Positions 47,187 to 59,133 of a stretch of DNA of 64,000 nt are shown piece after piece. The translations under genes and the position numbers were made by a program. The stretch comes from Rhynchonema sp. JSB1_4 (Eukaryota; Nematoda; Chromadorea; Monhysterida; Xyalidae). The stretch lies in contig JASAMV010004258.1 in NCBI GenBank assembly GCA_030248065.1, positions 62,001 through 126,000 of the forward strand, written 5' to 3'. Below the pieces are notes generated by a model. It worked only from the letters and a program-made list of their open reading frames with translations, had not been told where the DNA came from and ran no database searches. The first letter of the stretch is position 1, and each line of letters starts with the position of its first letter.

Positions 47187-47477
47187 ATGCGTCAATCGGC
47201 TATTCAGCGACACGTTCTTGCATTGTACAAGCGCTTTCTGCGAGAGGCAACAGATAAACCAGGTTTGCGGACGCACATTCGGCAAGAATTTCGACGAACG
47301 GCGGAATCACTGCGCAAAAACGATTTTCAATCGATCGAACATCGAATACGTTTGGCCGAACGACAACTGCAGACATTGAAATCCGGCGCTGTAACGCAAG
47401 TGACGACGATCAAGGTCCGATCAGCAGGCAAGGCACCAGACAAGGTGATTTTCGCTGTTGCAGAGGTGTCAGTTTGA
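47187..47477 (+). CDS. SDHAF1: SDHAF1-like succinate dehydrogenase assembly factor (LYR-motif protein)
   Basis: A single exon of 96 residues ends in TGA. The N-terminus MRQSAIQRHVLALYKRFLRE carries the LYR-type motif (LYK at 13-15), followed by KPGLRTHIRQEFRR and, further on, IEHRIRLAERQLQTLKSGAV. This spacing matches SDHAF1 (SRLQRQVLSLYRDLLR, then QLQLLRSG). In known species SDHAF1 acts in the mitochondrial matrix with the SdhB iron-sulfur subunit and the HSC20 machinery to load Fe-S clusters into complex II. The motif's Arg is Lys here, a conservative change. The start ATG was chosen because it aligns with the family N-terminus; upstream GTG and an AG acceptor-like site (TTTCCTGTGTCCCAG, just before) leave room for a 5' UTR intron. 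It starts about 0.3 kb after the transposon nest. Confidence 0.85.
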   Translation: MRQSAIQRHVLALYKRFLREATDKPGLRTHIRQEFRRTAESLRKNDFQSIEHRIRLAERQLQTLKSGAVTQVTTIKVRSAGKAPDKVIFAVAEVSV

Positions 47478-48020
47478 GTTTCGTTTAAGGGTCGGCGTCG
47501 GTGCTTGTCGGAAATAGGTCGGAGTCGGTACCGACGACAGATACTGATCAGTGTAGGTGAGCAAAAGTGTCGGTTCGGGTTTGTACGGTGTAGAAACTCA
47601 GAAAATGTACTGTACAAAAACCGGCTTGCAAAAGCTGACAATAGTTAAGCTCGAGCGGCCAGTCCGCGTTCCGGGATCAAGTTCAATGAGAGTTGAGCCC
47701 AAAAAGTTGTGATAACAAACAAAACCGATGAGTTTTTGTCTCGGCTAAATTTTGGGCTCGATGTTCGGGTCGAAATTGACGGTGTAACCCAACTACCTTA
47801 AGTACTAAAAAAAGTATTTAAAAAGAAACTTTTTGGGACGAAAAATAACGCACGGTACTTGACGCCCACGCCAGTGCAGATTATAGAGCTGAGAAACCTA
47901 GATGCGCACCCGACGTCTGTAAACTTGGTTTCAGGCCTCATCAAGTGCCCCGGCGGATCAGCGTAACCAGGGATCCTCTCATCGTTGTCGTCAATAAGTG
48001 AATAGATCATACAACAAATC
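47478..48020. other. Spacer between SDHAF1 and eIF3m
   Basis: Both genes run on the plus strand, 543 bp apart. The stretch should hold the SDHAF1 3' UTR and the eIF3m promoter. No element is recognised. Confidence 0.5.
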
Positions 48021-51000
48021 ATGGCCGAATTTCAAGGCTTACCCGTGTTCAGCTACGTGGACGAAACTAAACAGGTTTGTTCGTTTTATGGATTTTGATT
48101 ACCAACGTTGTTGAGCGTGTATGAGCGACCCGTTGTTGTGGTTGTTGTTGCCGACGGCGCTGTCCTCGCCGTTCGACTGGATGAGGATCACCGGCAGTTG
48201 CTTCGTCACCTCGATCGGCCTGGTCCAGAGATCGATTGCATTGATGGTCACGCGGCGTTTTTGGTGCATTCGAATATGTTCCACGGTGTCGATTATGAGC
48301 GACTAGTCAATTGCAAAGAACGATTTCGATGTACTTTCGAATATATTCCTCGAATTCGGATAAAATTATTTTATTCTGACCATTCTGTGTGTCCGAAATG
48401 ATGTTTTGGTAAATAATTGTATCTCAGATCAAACAGTTGTGCGAGTTTTTCGTGCAACTCGGTGCAACCGAGCTGACGAGCCTGGCAGTGACCGACGACA
48501 ACACTTACGATTCTATTATTCGACTGATCGAGCACTGCGCCATTACCGGACGCAAAATGGACAATGAAGCACACGTGGAGAATCTGTTGAACAGTCTGTG
48601 CTCGCTCATCGTAACGCTGCCGGCGGACAAGGTGCGGGGCCAATCGACAGATTAATGACAATTGGCTTTGTTGTGATTTGTGCTATGACAGTTTGGAGTG
48701 AGACAAGCACACGGACTGATCCCCTTGCGTGACGCTTGAAGTGATAGATTTCTTAACCACATACGTGTAGCTTCGGTCAGCAAAATTGGTTATTTCTGTA
48801 CCACGTCAGGCTAAATGTCAAAAAGAACTGGCTGTAATGGCGTCCAGGCGTAGCTTCCATGTCTGATGCAAGTAAGACTTTTTAGGCGTTGTGCCAGAAA
48901 GCACAAAAACCATTTATGGATGTGGAAGCACCTGCAGCGGACGATATGAACGCAAATAGTGACAATGAACGTGTCAGTCATTTATTGCAGTCGGAGAAAG
49001 GCATGTCAATCTTCTGTGATCAACTGTCGTCACCAGATGCATTCGGCGGTGTTGGCTGGCAATCCAAGGCCGGTGCTGCTGTGCGTGTGCTCTCCAATCT
49101 GTTCCATGGCTTTGACAGTCCCACGCAAATTGTGAGTGTTTTTATACAACCACATGGTGATACACAGTATGCGATTGTTTAGGACAGTCGGGATGAATTT
49201 GACGAATAACAGCATCTGGATTCCATTCCACACCACGTTTGAGTTTGGAAAATAAGCTCCGCCCGGCATGGGCGGGCATTTATCATATTTCGGGATCAGA
49301 TCTGCCTTGTTATATCAGGATTTTAATGTCACTGGTTTCGACCATCATCGTGTAAACAAACATTATTAAGACAGCTGGCACACATCCTTTGCGCTGATCA
49401 AAATTGGCTTCACAATTCTAGTCCCAGAAATGTCCGTTGTTGAAATTAACCAAGGGTAGAAGGCACATCCAGATGTGATAACGACGTTCGATACGATACG
49501 TTTGACCAAAACTTTCTATCAAACCTTGCAGACTTGCCGTTTCACGGTGTACATGGCTCTGCTGCGCATCTGCGCCCGCGCGGGTCTCATTCAACAACTA
49601 CCCACCGATCTACCAACGGTGTTGAACTGGTTCAATGAATGGAATTTGAATGTACAACAACGACGTGACTGTTTGCGATTGTTGATGGAGTCGCTCAGAT
49701 CCGGTGGACAGACTGAACAACCTGCCAAGGTTACGCTTTAGTGCTTTTGCGGGGGTGTGGAGCCCCCAGTGCAGCATGTTACCGCCCCGCCTGGTACCCG
49801 ATGTACCTGCCCTTCTCCCGGTACAGGGTACCAGTGCTGTGTACGTGCCTCGCCTCAATTTTCACCCGAAACATCTATTTATTTTTAGCTTGAAAAGGCC
49901 CCATGTAGGTATTTTACCCCTAAATAGGTGAAAATCTGCGCGCTACGCTCGAAGCATAGTGTTTTAAGGTACTTTTTCATCTATTTTTTCGGACGTTAAA
50001 ATTTTCACTCCCAGACAGTTCTGTGGCTACTTCTGAGATGGAGATACTGTACCTTGGGCTGGGCCCAAAAAGGTGGAGATACCGGGCGGTGCCCAGATTT
50101 TGGGAGAGGGGGCGGAGACGTTTCAGGGGGAGATACTGCACCATACTAGTCTCGCGGGAATTGGATTTTTATGGGTTAAAGTGTGTAGAAATCGCGCGAA
50201 GCGCGCAAAGCATTGCTCTTTTGATTGACCTTTAGCCATTTTTGACCAAAAAGGGTACCTTTCGGGTAAAAACTGTAAAAAATTATGGGAGATACTGTAC
50301 CTGAGCGCGGTGGGCAGGGGGCACATACCGTACCGGCTAGGGGGACATAATGTGCGTTTGCCCACCCCGAGCTACTGAACTCAGGGACTTTGTTATCATG
50401 CATGACGTTTGGTTGTGTAGTGGTGAACATAGTCGCAAAAGCCGGAGCCTGCAATGCACCGAGCCTAAAAAATGAGTGCTGGTGCCGCTGCTACCAGCGT
50501 CTTACCACGCCTCTCTAAATTTGACTACTGCCATGATTTTGTGTAGCTGTGTGCATATTGTCGAACAGTTTGGTGACAGCGTCCATTGGTTGGACAAACA
50601 TGCTCCTATTTTTGCAGCGATGTAGTTGGAGTTGGAGGAAGTAAGGTCCGCGTAAACAGTTATTGCTCAACAAATCTACACTAGCGGCTTACTGGATATG
50701 GATAGCACAAGCAGCCTGACCAACAACAACCCGGTTTTAGGTGATGCTCGAGCTGCTGGCCACGTACACAGACTCGGACGCGACGTCAGCGGTGGCCGAT
50801 GCGGAAATCTGTGTGCGAACCGCCATTGCCGATCCACAGGTGGTTGCCGGCATTATTTGATTTGTGCACTTCGATGAACTCGCAATTCATGCTGTTGTGA
50901 TTTTACATGTTGTTCCTACAAATTTGACTGACACGGTGCCACTCGCGAGATATTTCTCCGATTTGTGTCTGATAGTCGATTTGCTTGCAAAGAAGGTTGG

Positions 51001-52092
51001 AGTATCCGTTTTATTGACAGGTGTTCCTGCTCGACCATCTGCTCGTGTTGCGTCCGGTACAGTTGATCGAGTCAAGAAATCCGTTGTTGTGGAAATTGTT
51101 GAATGTGAGTTCATGTTTCTTATCAGGTATAATTTTTTCCTATTTCACCAATTTTCTTGCAGTTATTCGTCGCGGGCACACTGGCCGATTATCGCAGTTT
51201 CGTCCAAGCGAATCCCAATTTCATATCCAGCACCCTCAAGGTCGACGATTCGGGTCTCGTTGAGAAAATGCGCATCTTGACTTTTATGTCACTCGCTGAG
51301 AAACAACAGGTTTTTTGTACAGCTTTTTCTGCAGGGAGCCTTTTGACGGCTGATGAATATTTCTGAATCCTACTTGACGTGATTATTGTTCTGCAGTTCA
51401 TTCTAAAATTTTGTGATAATTTCCGTGAACCGGACTTTCTCCAGGTGGTGTCATTCGCCGAACTAGCGAGTGCTGTGGATCTGCCCGTTGGCGAAGAGTT
51501 GGAGGATTTCATAATTCGCGCCATTCAGTCCAATGCCGTTCAGGCCAAAATGGACCAGGTGATCGGCAACGGGACTGTTTTCATGAATGCAACCATATAT
51601 TCGGTGGCGAGTGCGACACCGTTTTTGATCAATGAATCCATGATTTTTCAAGATTCTGCAGGTGGCACCAAAATTTCAGGTGCAATCTGCAACCAGAATT
51701 TTATTTCATAGATATGAAATGAGAAAATTCTAGATGCAAATTGCACGCAAATTCTTTGGGTGCAAATCTGGAACTTTTGACTAAATGGCACCTACTGTAT
51801 GAAGTGCCCAAGAAACTAGTGTATGTGTGCAGCTATTCAGTCTGTCTGCAGGTGCAGCAGCGTTGTGTGATTCGGTGGGCGCAACAGCGTCGGTTCGATC
51901 AAGGCCAATGGCAGGCATTGCGCGCTAGGTTGGATGAATGGGCCACCAATTTGAAACAGGTACGTTTTCGCTTTTCTCTCTTTTCTTCAACTTGTAACAT
52001 ATGGTCATTATAGTAATGTGTTCCCATCTTCTTTTCAGTCCAAAGCCCATCTGGATGCTTTGGAAACGCAACCCCAATTGGTCATGGGATGA
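48021..52092 (+). CDS. EIF3M: Translation initiation factor eIF3 subunit M, complete, 10 exons
   Basis: Exons: 48021-48074, 48428-48631, 48886-49131, 49532-49729, 50741-50839, 51021-51104, 51163-51309, 51445-51558, 51852-51959, 52039-52092. They sum to 1,308 nt, 435 residues plus TGA; human eIF3m has 374. All nine introns fall between codons. Family blocks: RVLSNLFHGFDS, FTVYMALLRICARAG, NEWNLNVQQRRDCLRLL, VMLELLATYTDSDATSA, LLDHLLVLRPVQLIE, EKMRILTFMSLAEKQQ, then the PCI winged-helix part (FAELASAVDLPVGEELEDFI, QQRRFDQGQWQALRARL). The protein is a PCI subunit of the eIF3 complex that helps bind the 40S ribosome and mRNA in the cytoplasm. The extra length is mainly a low-complexity insert in exon 3. 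An AATAAA signal lies at 52,340, about 250 bp after the stop. Intron 4 (about 1 kb) carries transposon-like sequence. Confidence 0.95.
49745..50350. repeat. Transposon-like insertion in eIF3m intron 4
   Basis: G/C-rich phrases GGAGATACTGTACC (several copies), a GCGCGAAGCGCGC palindrome and the TTTTTGACCAAAAAGGG style of interior match the hAT MITE group at 42-47 kb. Ends are unclear: CAGTGCAGCATG on the left and GAGCTACTG on the right are only weakly inverse, with no target duplication seen. Confidence 0.5.
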
Positions 52093-52339
52093 AGTGTCGA
52101 TTGAACTTCTCACATGCGAAAAGCTAAGTGGCCGAATTTCACCTGTGAAATATTTTATCAAACAACTGTTTTCGTGAAAAAAAACGCCGAGTTTTTTTGT
52201 TTTGATATAGTTGGTTCAATGTTTTGCGTCTGTTAGTTGTTGACTATGACTGATCTGCTTCGTTATCCTTGTTGGTCGAATGTTTTCAAAGCTTTGGGCG
52301 AGGAATGAAATTAATTGGTGGCTGAGACGTTATTTTTTA

Positions 52340-52345
52340 AATAAA
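52340..52345 (+). promoter_or_regulatory. Polyadenylation signal of eIF3m
   Basis: AATAAA lies within TTTTTTAAATAAAATATT, about 250 bp downstream of the eIF3m stop and before the convergent gene. Confidence 0.6.
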
Positions 52346-52781
52346 ATATTCAAAATGCAACCCATGTTCAAATACCTAAAAAGGAAGATCTACACAGTGT
52401 TCCACAAAAAACGGAATATCTTGCTGAGTTAGGACAGCGTATTGTACAGTGCAATATTTGCAAAGATGGTAACTGAATGAACGTGCACAAAATAACTTGC
52501 CAAATGAATGATTGGAAAATAGCGGATAAAAAACGTCATGTAACCCGTGCTTCGGGCAAAGGCATGAGTACACGAAAGCGACAACTGGGGTTTCTCCAGT
52601 AAGAATGCCGTAACAGGAAAACTTCATAAAATATGCTAAGAATAATAACAACGGTTGGTACTGGACTTTCGGCTGTTTCCTTTGGTGAACAGGTTTGCCT
52701 TGATTTATGTTTGTTTGCTCACACGGCGCTGTTGTTAAAGTGCGCAATCCAAATGCAAGGAGCACAAAGGAAACACAGTCT

Positions 52782-54690
52782 TCAACCCTCCATACCCTTG
52801 AACACAGCCCACAAAGCAGCACTAATGATCAACATAAACATGGTGATACCGACGTTGTTACCAAACACTACACCATCTGCTTGTTCGATTGATTTCTGGT
52901 AGATCGCCACCTGCTTGTCTTCCTCCTCTTGCTTGCGGTCACCTGAACGTAAATGAATTTATTAGGGATACTTTTCATTAGGTGCTTTGAGGGACAGTGC
53001 AGAAGGCGTAATGTTTTGCGCGAGCACAAAACCAGCTATGTAAATATACTCCATGAAGTACAGTATTTATCTTTTTGGAATAATTTAACGTCTGATGCAT
53101 TTACACGGTCTGACGTTGACCTGGTGCCCCGACTTTTGTTAATCTTGCAGTGTGGTGGTAAGCAAGGAATGTTTCTTTCGATTTACCACTTCAACAGCGG
53201 TTGGTCCTACACTAGCGGCTGTTGTTGCTTTGATCTGTTCAGTTCCTGCGAAGGTACAGCAGCCGTCGTATCGTTATCCTTGCATGACAATGATTGAGCA
53301 ACTTGCTCCAACTCACAATCACATTTGATCCAAGCTTCATCCTTGACATCGGTGGTCAGCTGTCCTCCACGCTTTACCTCACAATTGCGACCACCCCATG
53401 CTGGGGCCGGGTTACGACACCAACGGATGCGCCATTTACGACCTTGGTTGCCAACTGAAAGTCGAAATGTGGAAATTGGCACAATTTGCAGCAAGACTTG
53501 ACTTTTAGTATTTGGAACAGATTATTTTTGTAACCTCCTTCTTCACAACAGGTGCCCCTGAACGGATTGCCTGCCCATTCTGACCATCCACCGTTGATCG
53601 GTTCGCCTGAATCGCAAAGGAAACTGTTGGAACGGATTTATTATGTCTTCCATTGTATTATTGTATTCCAGCTGATGCTATTATGATGTCTCATCGATCA
53701 ACCAATGTGAACTAAAAACTAGAAAATACAGTCCAATACGAAACGCAAAATATCGACTCGACGAAGACTCACAATCGCAGTCTTTGTTCACAACGAATTC
53801 GTCTGGTCTTCGGAATCGGGCCCAGCTGCCACCGAGTGGCTCGCTAGTGTCGGTCACCCACTTTGGCTCCGTTATACAATATCGACCACCGTTCCAGGGC
53901 TTGGGCGCAACGCACAAACGTTTGGCGTTGCGTCGGCAGCCAGTCTGAATTGGAATTCTGGCCATTGTAAGAGTTATCGCGATTAATTTTTTTAAAAATC
54001 AAGTTCAAAATGTTCACGCAAAATGACTTACGCGAAGCCCGCTGTTCTCCGTTTTGCACGTCGGGCTGAGACAGCACTGACCGAAGTAGTACCATTTGCC
54101 CCAGTTGCCATCCACTGAAACATTGACAGTGACTGATATTATACGAGAATCCCAGGGTTGCCTGTTTGGTCTCACTCAGACTCAGCACACCCTCTTTATG
54201 ACGAGTGACGTGATTTCGGGATATGTTGTTTGAAAAAATTCATAATGTTGTGGATATCAAAAAGTTTCCAACACCCTAAGACCCGAACTCACAATGTCCT
54301 GCCGTCACGTTAACAATGGTTGCATTGGGATAGTTCGATAGGTGAATTGTGGTAGTCACTGGAAAAAAGTTCATAAATTGTGTTTTACCTATGTATTTAC
54401 TTGTATTTTTGAGTGACTCTTATTTCCGAAACACCGGATTTATATGCTCTCACCAATCGTGGTTGTAGTTGGTGGTGTTGTTGTGGTTGTTGTTGTTGTT
54501 GTCGTCGTTGTTGTTGTTGATGATGTTGTGCTTGTTGTTGTACCTTCGGCTGTCTGAGTGGTGCGCAGGATGCCTGAGAGTGACAGAGCAAAATCCTCGT
54601 GCTGTCGCCAAATCGATCAAGAGCCATCGGTAAACGTTAAAAAAACTCACCACAAACAGTCAACACGCACAAATGAACGTCGAATTGCAT
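52782..54690 (-). CDS. Secreted or membrane-anchored protein with two atypical thrombospondin type-1 modules, complete, 8 exons
   Basis: Exons in transcript order: 54651-54690, 54454-54573, 54293-54358, 54033/54032-54114, 53773-53944, 53535-53606, 53317-53454, 52782-52942. The phases close on 852 nt, 283 residues plus TGA. Order: short hydrophobic N-terminus (MQFDVHLCVLTVCG), a threonine-rich stretch (about residues 24-58), module 1 (DGNWGKW, paired CC, WNGGRYC, ending KDCDC), module 2 (GGWSEW, CC, RKWRIRWC, WGGRNC, ending KCDC), a charged segment RKQEEEDKQ, then a hydrophobic segment (about 258-278) near the C-terminus. WxxW, the basic RxxR strand and the Cys spacing follow TSP1 repeats, which mediate extracellular adhesion and are often C-mannosylated. 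Each module ends with a Cys codon split at the same GAT-T/GTGAGT donor, pointing to exon duplication. Exact family unknown. Confidence 0.8.
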
Positions 54691-56535
54691 GATCACTCAA
54701 AGGAAAACGTGCAGTGAGAGTGACTATCAGGTTTTGGCTCAATCTTGTTTCGATACGTTACCAAAAACTAATGAAACTCCAACGGACCCAAACTTTCCAA
54801 TAACGTCCAAAGCCAATGTGCTCATGTAATACTAATGACAACACCCAAAGTGTATGCACATGCTCCAGATTGCATTGTTTTTGACGTGATGGTCTCCCAG
54901 CAACCCACCTCATATCAATAACACATCCTGGGCATGCACGCATGCAGTGCTCTGCGGCTTCATGATTTTATTGAATGGCCAGGGCCAGGCCCCAGGGTGC
55001 TTGTTTCGTATACCTTGCCTTGTTTTAACACTGTCGCATGTCACATTTTGAGCTGTGTGGATTTAGGAGGGAGCATAGGACCAGCTCAGATTGACTCAAA
55101 ATGAAAACCATGTGAGTAAAACATACAGTATGCAATACCTATTTAGGGACATGTATTATTACATGCGAATGTTTCGAAAATTAATGCATCTTCCTGCTGC
55201 GATTCTTAGGCCTTCACTTTTTAAACGACCAAATTCCGAATCCGATTTCAATGTCTTGGGTCTCACCATCAGGGTCAAAACTTGGTAGAGGTGCTTTCAG
55301 ATATAGTCCAGCATGCCACGTGCATGATTTCAAAAAAAAGCGGAAAGGTGCTTTCAGCTTGACAGGAAAACCTGCACACTGTATTATAGATAATGTGACC
55401 GAAACTTGGGGTTGCTGATCATCATGGAGAGCCAATCAAACAATAATTGGCTCCAGACAAACTGCAAAAAAGCTACGCAAAAATGAGTGCAACTTACCGG
55501 AATGCAATTTGAGACCATTCGTGGTCTTGACATGTATTTCTTTCAAATACCTCAGGAATACCGCAGGGGTCATAACCTACAGTAGGTACACTGCTTGAAT
55601 TGCTTTCAGAGGGTGATATTTTCGAAACGGTGTACAGGTCCGTTTCGACCGACCTTTACGCCCAACTGACCTTTACGCCGTTTCGAAAATTCCACCCAGA
55701 TTCACAGTGTCCTTGGATTTGCCAGTCTCCATGTGATTCGCGAACAAGGTTTGGATTGCAGTGGGAGTCTTGCTGGTGGAGTGACTGTACCAAATCTGTT
55801 TTATCTGCGACACAGTCTCATATCACTACCAAAAGATCTCAAGTCTCAAGGACAAAGCTGTCGCATTGGCGGACCGTGGGTGGAACTCGAACGATGTTCC
55901 CTAAAAGGCATCCCTTCACACTGGCACCCACCCTAAAAGGCACACTACACTTTTGGCACCGTCACCAAAAGGCACCCGCAAAGTTAGCACCCTCCAGAAG
56001 ACATTCTGACAACCGCAAAAGTTGGCATCCACAGGCACCTCCACGTTGGCTCCACACGAACCGGAAAAACGAAAGAAAGAGAAGAAGCAGAGGTCGTCGT
56101 TTTCAAATTCAAATTTTATCTGTAAGCTCACGCAAAGACCTTCAGGAGATCCGGCAAACACCTAAAAAAGAGACATATCAGTAAATAGCACACAAAATTA
56201 TAATCATGAATGATCAAACGACAAAACGTACCGGAGAGATTCAAAAACAACAAACAACACAGCAACGGCAGGCGATAAATCAGCGATTGATGGCGAACAC
56301 GAGATGATAACAGATGTCAACAAAATTGATGATGACCTGAAAGCAGCAACCCAGTGACTGAGGGGATCAGTCAACGACAGCTGAGAATTTTGATGAAATG
56401 TGGCAAGAAACTACGTCTCGACCACGTGAGTTTAGTTCAATTCGAACTTCAAGCAGGTTGTTGATGAGAGCCTGGAGCATATGGAACAATGTCAGCCAAA
56501 CAAGTGTAAAATCGCAACACTCCTGAACTTTCATT
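54691..56535. other. Intergenic stretch with a possible decayed cysteine-rich exon
   Basis: No gene model closes. A plus-strand open frame at 55,600-56,184 contains WICQSPCDSRTRFGLQWESC, cysteine-rich in the manner of the neighbouring TSP1 gene, but lacks splice context and may be a remnant or chance. A degenerate AAAAGGCACC repeat runs at 55,900-56,010, and an inverted pair TTTTCGAAACGG/CCGTTTCGAAAA spans 55,618-55,690. Confidence 0.35.
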
Positions 56536-56965
56536 CAGTGGTGTCGTTAGGGGGGGGTTGGGGGGTTACCCCCCCTGGTATGGGGTGTGGGAAATCGGCC
56601 GGGGGTTATGGGGTATGGCATGGGAAATTTTTCACTTTTGGAACAAGCACCCCTAAGAAATGACTTTTTGACCCCGAGAAGTACCAAAATTGACCATTTT
56701 TCGCCTAAAAATGTCAAAAATCGCTTGCTGTCGCAATAAAACTCTGTTTTAAGCACTTTTGGACCACTTTTTGGTACTTTTAGAAGATTTTTGGGGTCAT
56801 TTTTTTTTAAAACCCCCACCCTGGTATGGAAAATTTTTGAGTTTTTGGAGAAACCCCCCCCGGCCCCTGGTATGGGAAATTTTTGATTTTTGGGGGTATG
56901 TATGGGAAATTTCCCGAAAATTGGGCTGGGTATGGGAAAATTTCGATTTCTCAACGACACCACTG
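56536..56965. mobile_element. hAT-type MITE with perfect 8-bp target duplication
   Basis: The ends CAGTGGTGTCGTT and AACGACACCACTG are exact inverted repeats, flanked by CTTTCATT (56528-56535 and 56966-56973). The inner phrases GGTATGGGAAATTTTT recur in several copies on the right half. No transposase. Confidence 0.9.
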
Positions 56966-57795
56966 CTTTCATTCGATTGCAAGACACTGATGGTTTAAAC
57001 AGGTATGACCTGTCAGTCCAAACAATCGCAAGCCAGTACAGTGGCGTGAACTGCTAAAAACAAAAGAACACAATACAACTCAGATCACCAACCCAGAATG
57101 CAGCCATCGGGAAAGCAGGTGAGAACAAGAGCAACAAGAACAAGAACAAGAAAACAAGGGCTCTATCGCCACCGCGTCCGGATGCGGTCAACGGGATGTA
57201 TATGGCGATGTCTCGTTCGATACGCATTCACGTCAGCCTGGGGACGCCAGCCACGTCGCTAAATGGTGGTACACGGAAGTGACGGACAATCACCAACCCA
57301 CCATCTGCTCTGGACTGTTGACAATATGGACTGATCCCAATATGCGCCCTCTGAGCCCGACATTTGTCGTTTGACGAGGACGAGGATTAATGCATAATTT
57401 TCGGTTCTGTTAACATGTCCTGTGATCTGCCTGATGTCCGTGATCTTTCTCTCTCCTTGGCGCTTTTTGTAGCTTTTATTTGCTGCGGTTTTGTTATAAC
57501 CAGTGTTGTAACTATTTTTATTTCCGTAACTGTCCCACCCGGTCTTGTAACTGTGCTTCTATCACTAATTTGCTATAACTACTATAACTGCATGGTTTTA
57601 TGCGTCACTGAGAGCAATAAACCAACCAAACCAGAACAAGAGCACGTAACCAAATTGTATGAACATTTCCAAATGGTCGTCAAGTGGAGTGCCGTAACGG
57701 TAGTTTGTGGCAGGGGGTTGGGGGTTACCCCAATGGTTACCGCCTACCGGGCCGGGCCGGGCCGACTTTACCCGGCCCGTTTCCGATCTCTGATT
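56966..57795. other. Intergenic, unresolved open frames
   Basis: A frame ending at 57,375 (GCGQRDVYGDVSFDTHSRQP onward, TFVV-stop) and a hydrophobic frame at 57,415-57,807 are seen. Neither has a recognisable family, splice partner or start context, so neither is called a gene. Confidence 0.3.
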
Positions 57796-58013
57796 ACGAG
57801 CGACTAATTATACGGAAATCCACCCGACCGAGCATGCGTCCACGAAAGATACAGCCGTTTTTCGCCGTGGCTGTGTGCGTTTTATTTGATTTAGGCTGGT
57901 GCCTAAGCCCAAGCCTAAGCCTAAGCCTGAAATAGAAACCTAAGCTTTAGTATGGGACTAGGTATGCTTAAGCACACACAAAACGGGTGGATTTCCGTAA
58001 AATTAGTCAATCT
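57796..58013. mobile_element. Short inverted-repeat element with 9-bp target duplication
   Basis: GACTAATT(A/T)TACGGAAATC continuing CACCCG is present as an inverted pair starting a few bases inside each end. TCTCTGATT flanks at 57787-57795 and 58014-58022; a 9-bp duplication suits Mutator-like elements. The centre includes short CCTAAG repeats. The outermost 5-6 bp do not match, so the ends are approximate. Confidence 0.5.
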
Positions 58014-58022
58014 TCTCTGATT

Positions 58023-59133
58023 TGGGCCCGACGAATTACGACGACCCGACCTCGATACGCAGGCCCGACCCAAGGTTACCCAGCCCGATCCTAATCTCTG
58101 ATCGGCACTTAGTATAATCGGTCTTCCTCCAGCTGCGCAATCCTGGCAAGCTAATTATAAGCATGCTACACCACGCGTAATCAGTCTTCCTGGGGATTGG
58201 GCCTTGGCGAAAGCTGATTTGATTACAGATTCATATAATTTGTAATCAGTCTTCTCGGCAGAGGCTGTGCAGGGAAGGTTCACAATAGTAATCAGTTTTC
58301 CATCAAGCTGCATCGATTTACGAAGATGGTAACGAAACGAATGGCGGGTTGGCCAGCTGGATTCTGCTGACCCGATTCCGGCGCTGCAATTGGGTGCCTT
58401 GACTTTGTGATCTTGCCCAGCAGAGAAATTTATGGGATGATTTGCGCAAGGAATGGTGACTATAAGGTTATTTTCTTTGCGTTAATCTGGGGTCTGGGCT
58501 GGGGATGTGCGAGTTTCAACAACGTTTGATGCAACAATACAATAAATACAACTTTACCATGTTCAGTGGCGTACGACGGGCCCCGTCGGACGGGGGGAGG
58601 GGGCTCCATACACGCAAAGGCAACGCCCTTGGCCCAACACGGCCCCGTTTGAGAAAGCTGAACACTGCCTGCTGTGGGCTAAACAAGTGTTAATCACTAT
58701 AATTCCGACTATACGGCACTTATTCCACGCACATTTTTTTAAGAATCCCTGTACCATTTCGTTATTCTTTTGGAATCTGATATCAAGGCATCACAATGTC
58801 GAAGCCCCAAATTGGATGGACCACACTTTGTTCAAAATAAATGTGCCACTATAAATCAAAAGATAGAAATGGAACACCACTTTTTTCAGGCTCAATTGAA
58901 TAAGAGATTCCCCTGAAGTCTGCCAGCTTTTACATCTGTCGGCACAGCACAAAATGAGCACTTTGGATAAAGAAACGGGTTAGCGTGATGGTTTCGCTAG
59001 GTTCTGTCGATTTTGCGAAATTCTCTGAAAAACCAGCTAGGAATTGAGCTGCAGGTTATCGGTTGACCTGGTCCTAATTTTGTTTTCAATTTGCAACAAT
59101 TAAACGGTGTTCATTTAACTCTTCCCTTTTCAG
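58023..59133. other. Spacer upstream of the anoctamin exons
   Basis: A terminus similar to the GGGCC-arm hAT family (CCCGATCCTAATCTCTG) ends near 58,100. The first exon or promoter of the anoctamin gene is expected here or in this direction, but none could be proven. Confidence 0.4.

Noticed and set aside
57415..57807. 130-residue hydrophobic open frame
   Set aside because: No family likeness, no splice partners, and its right part runs into GGGCC-rich transposon sequence.
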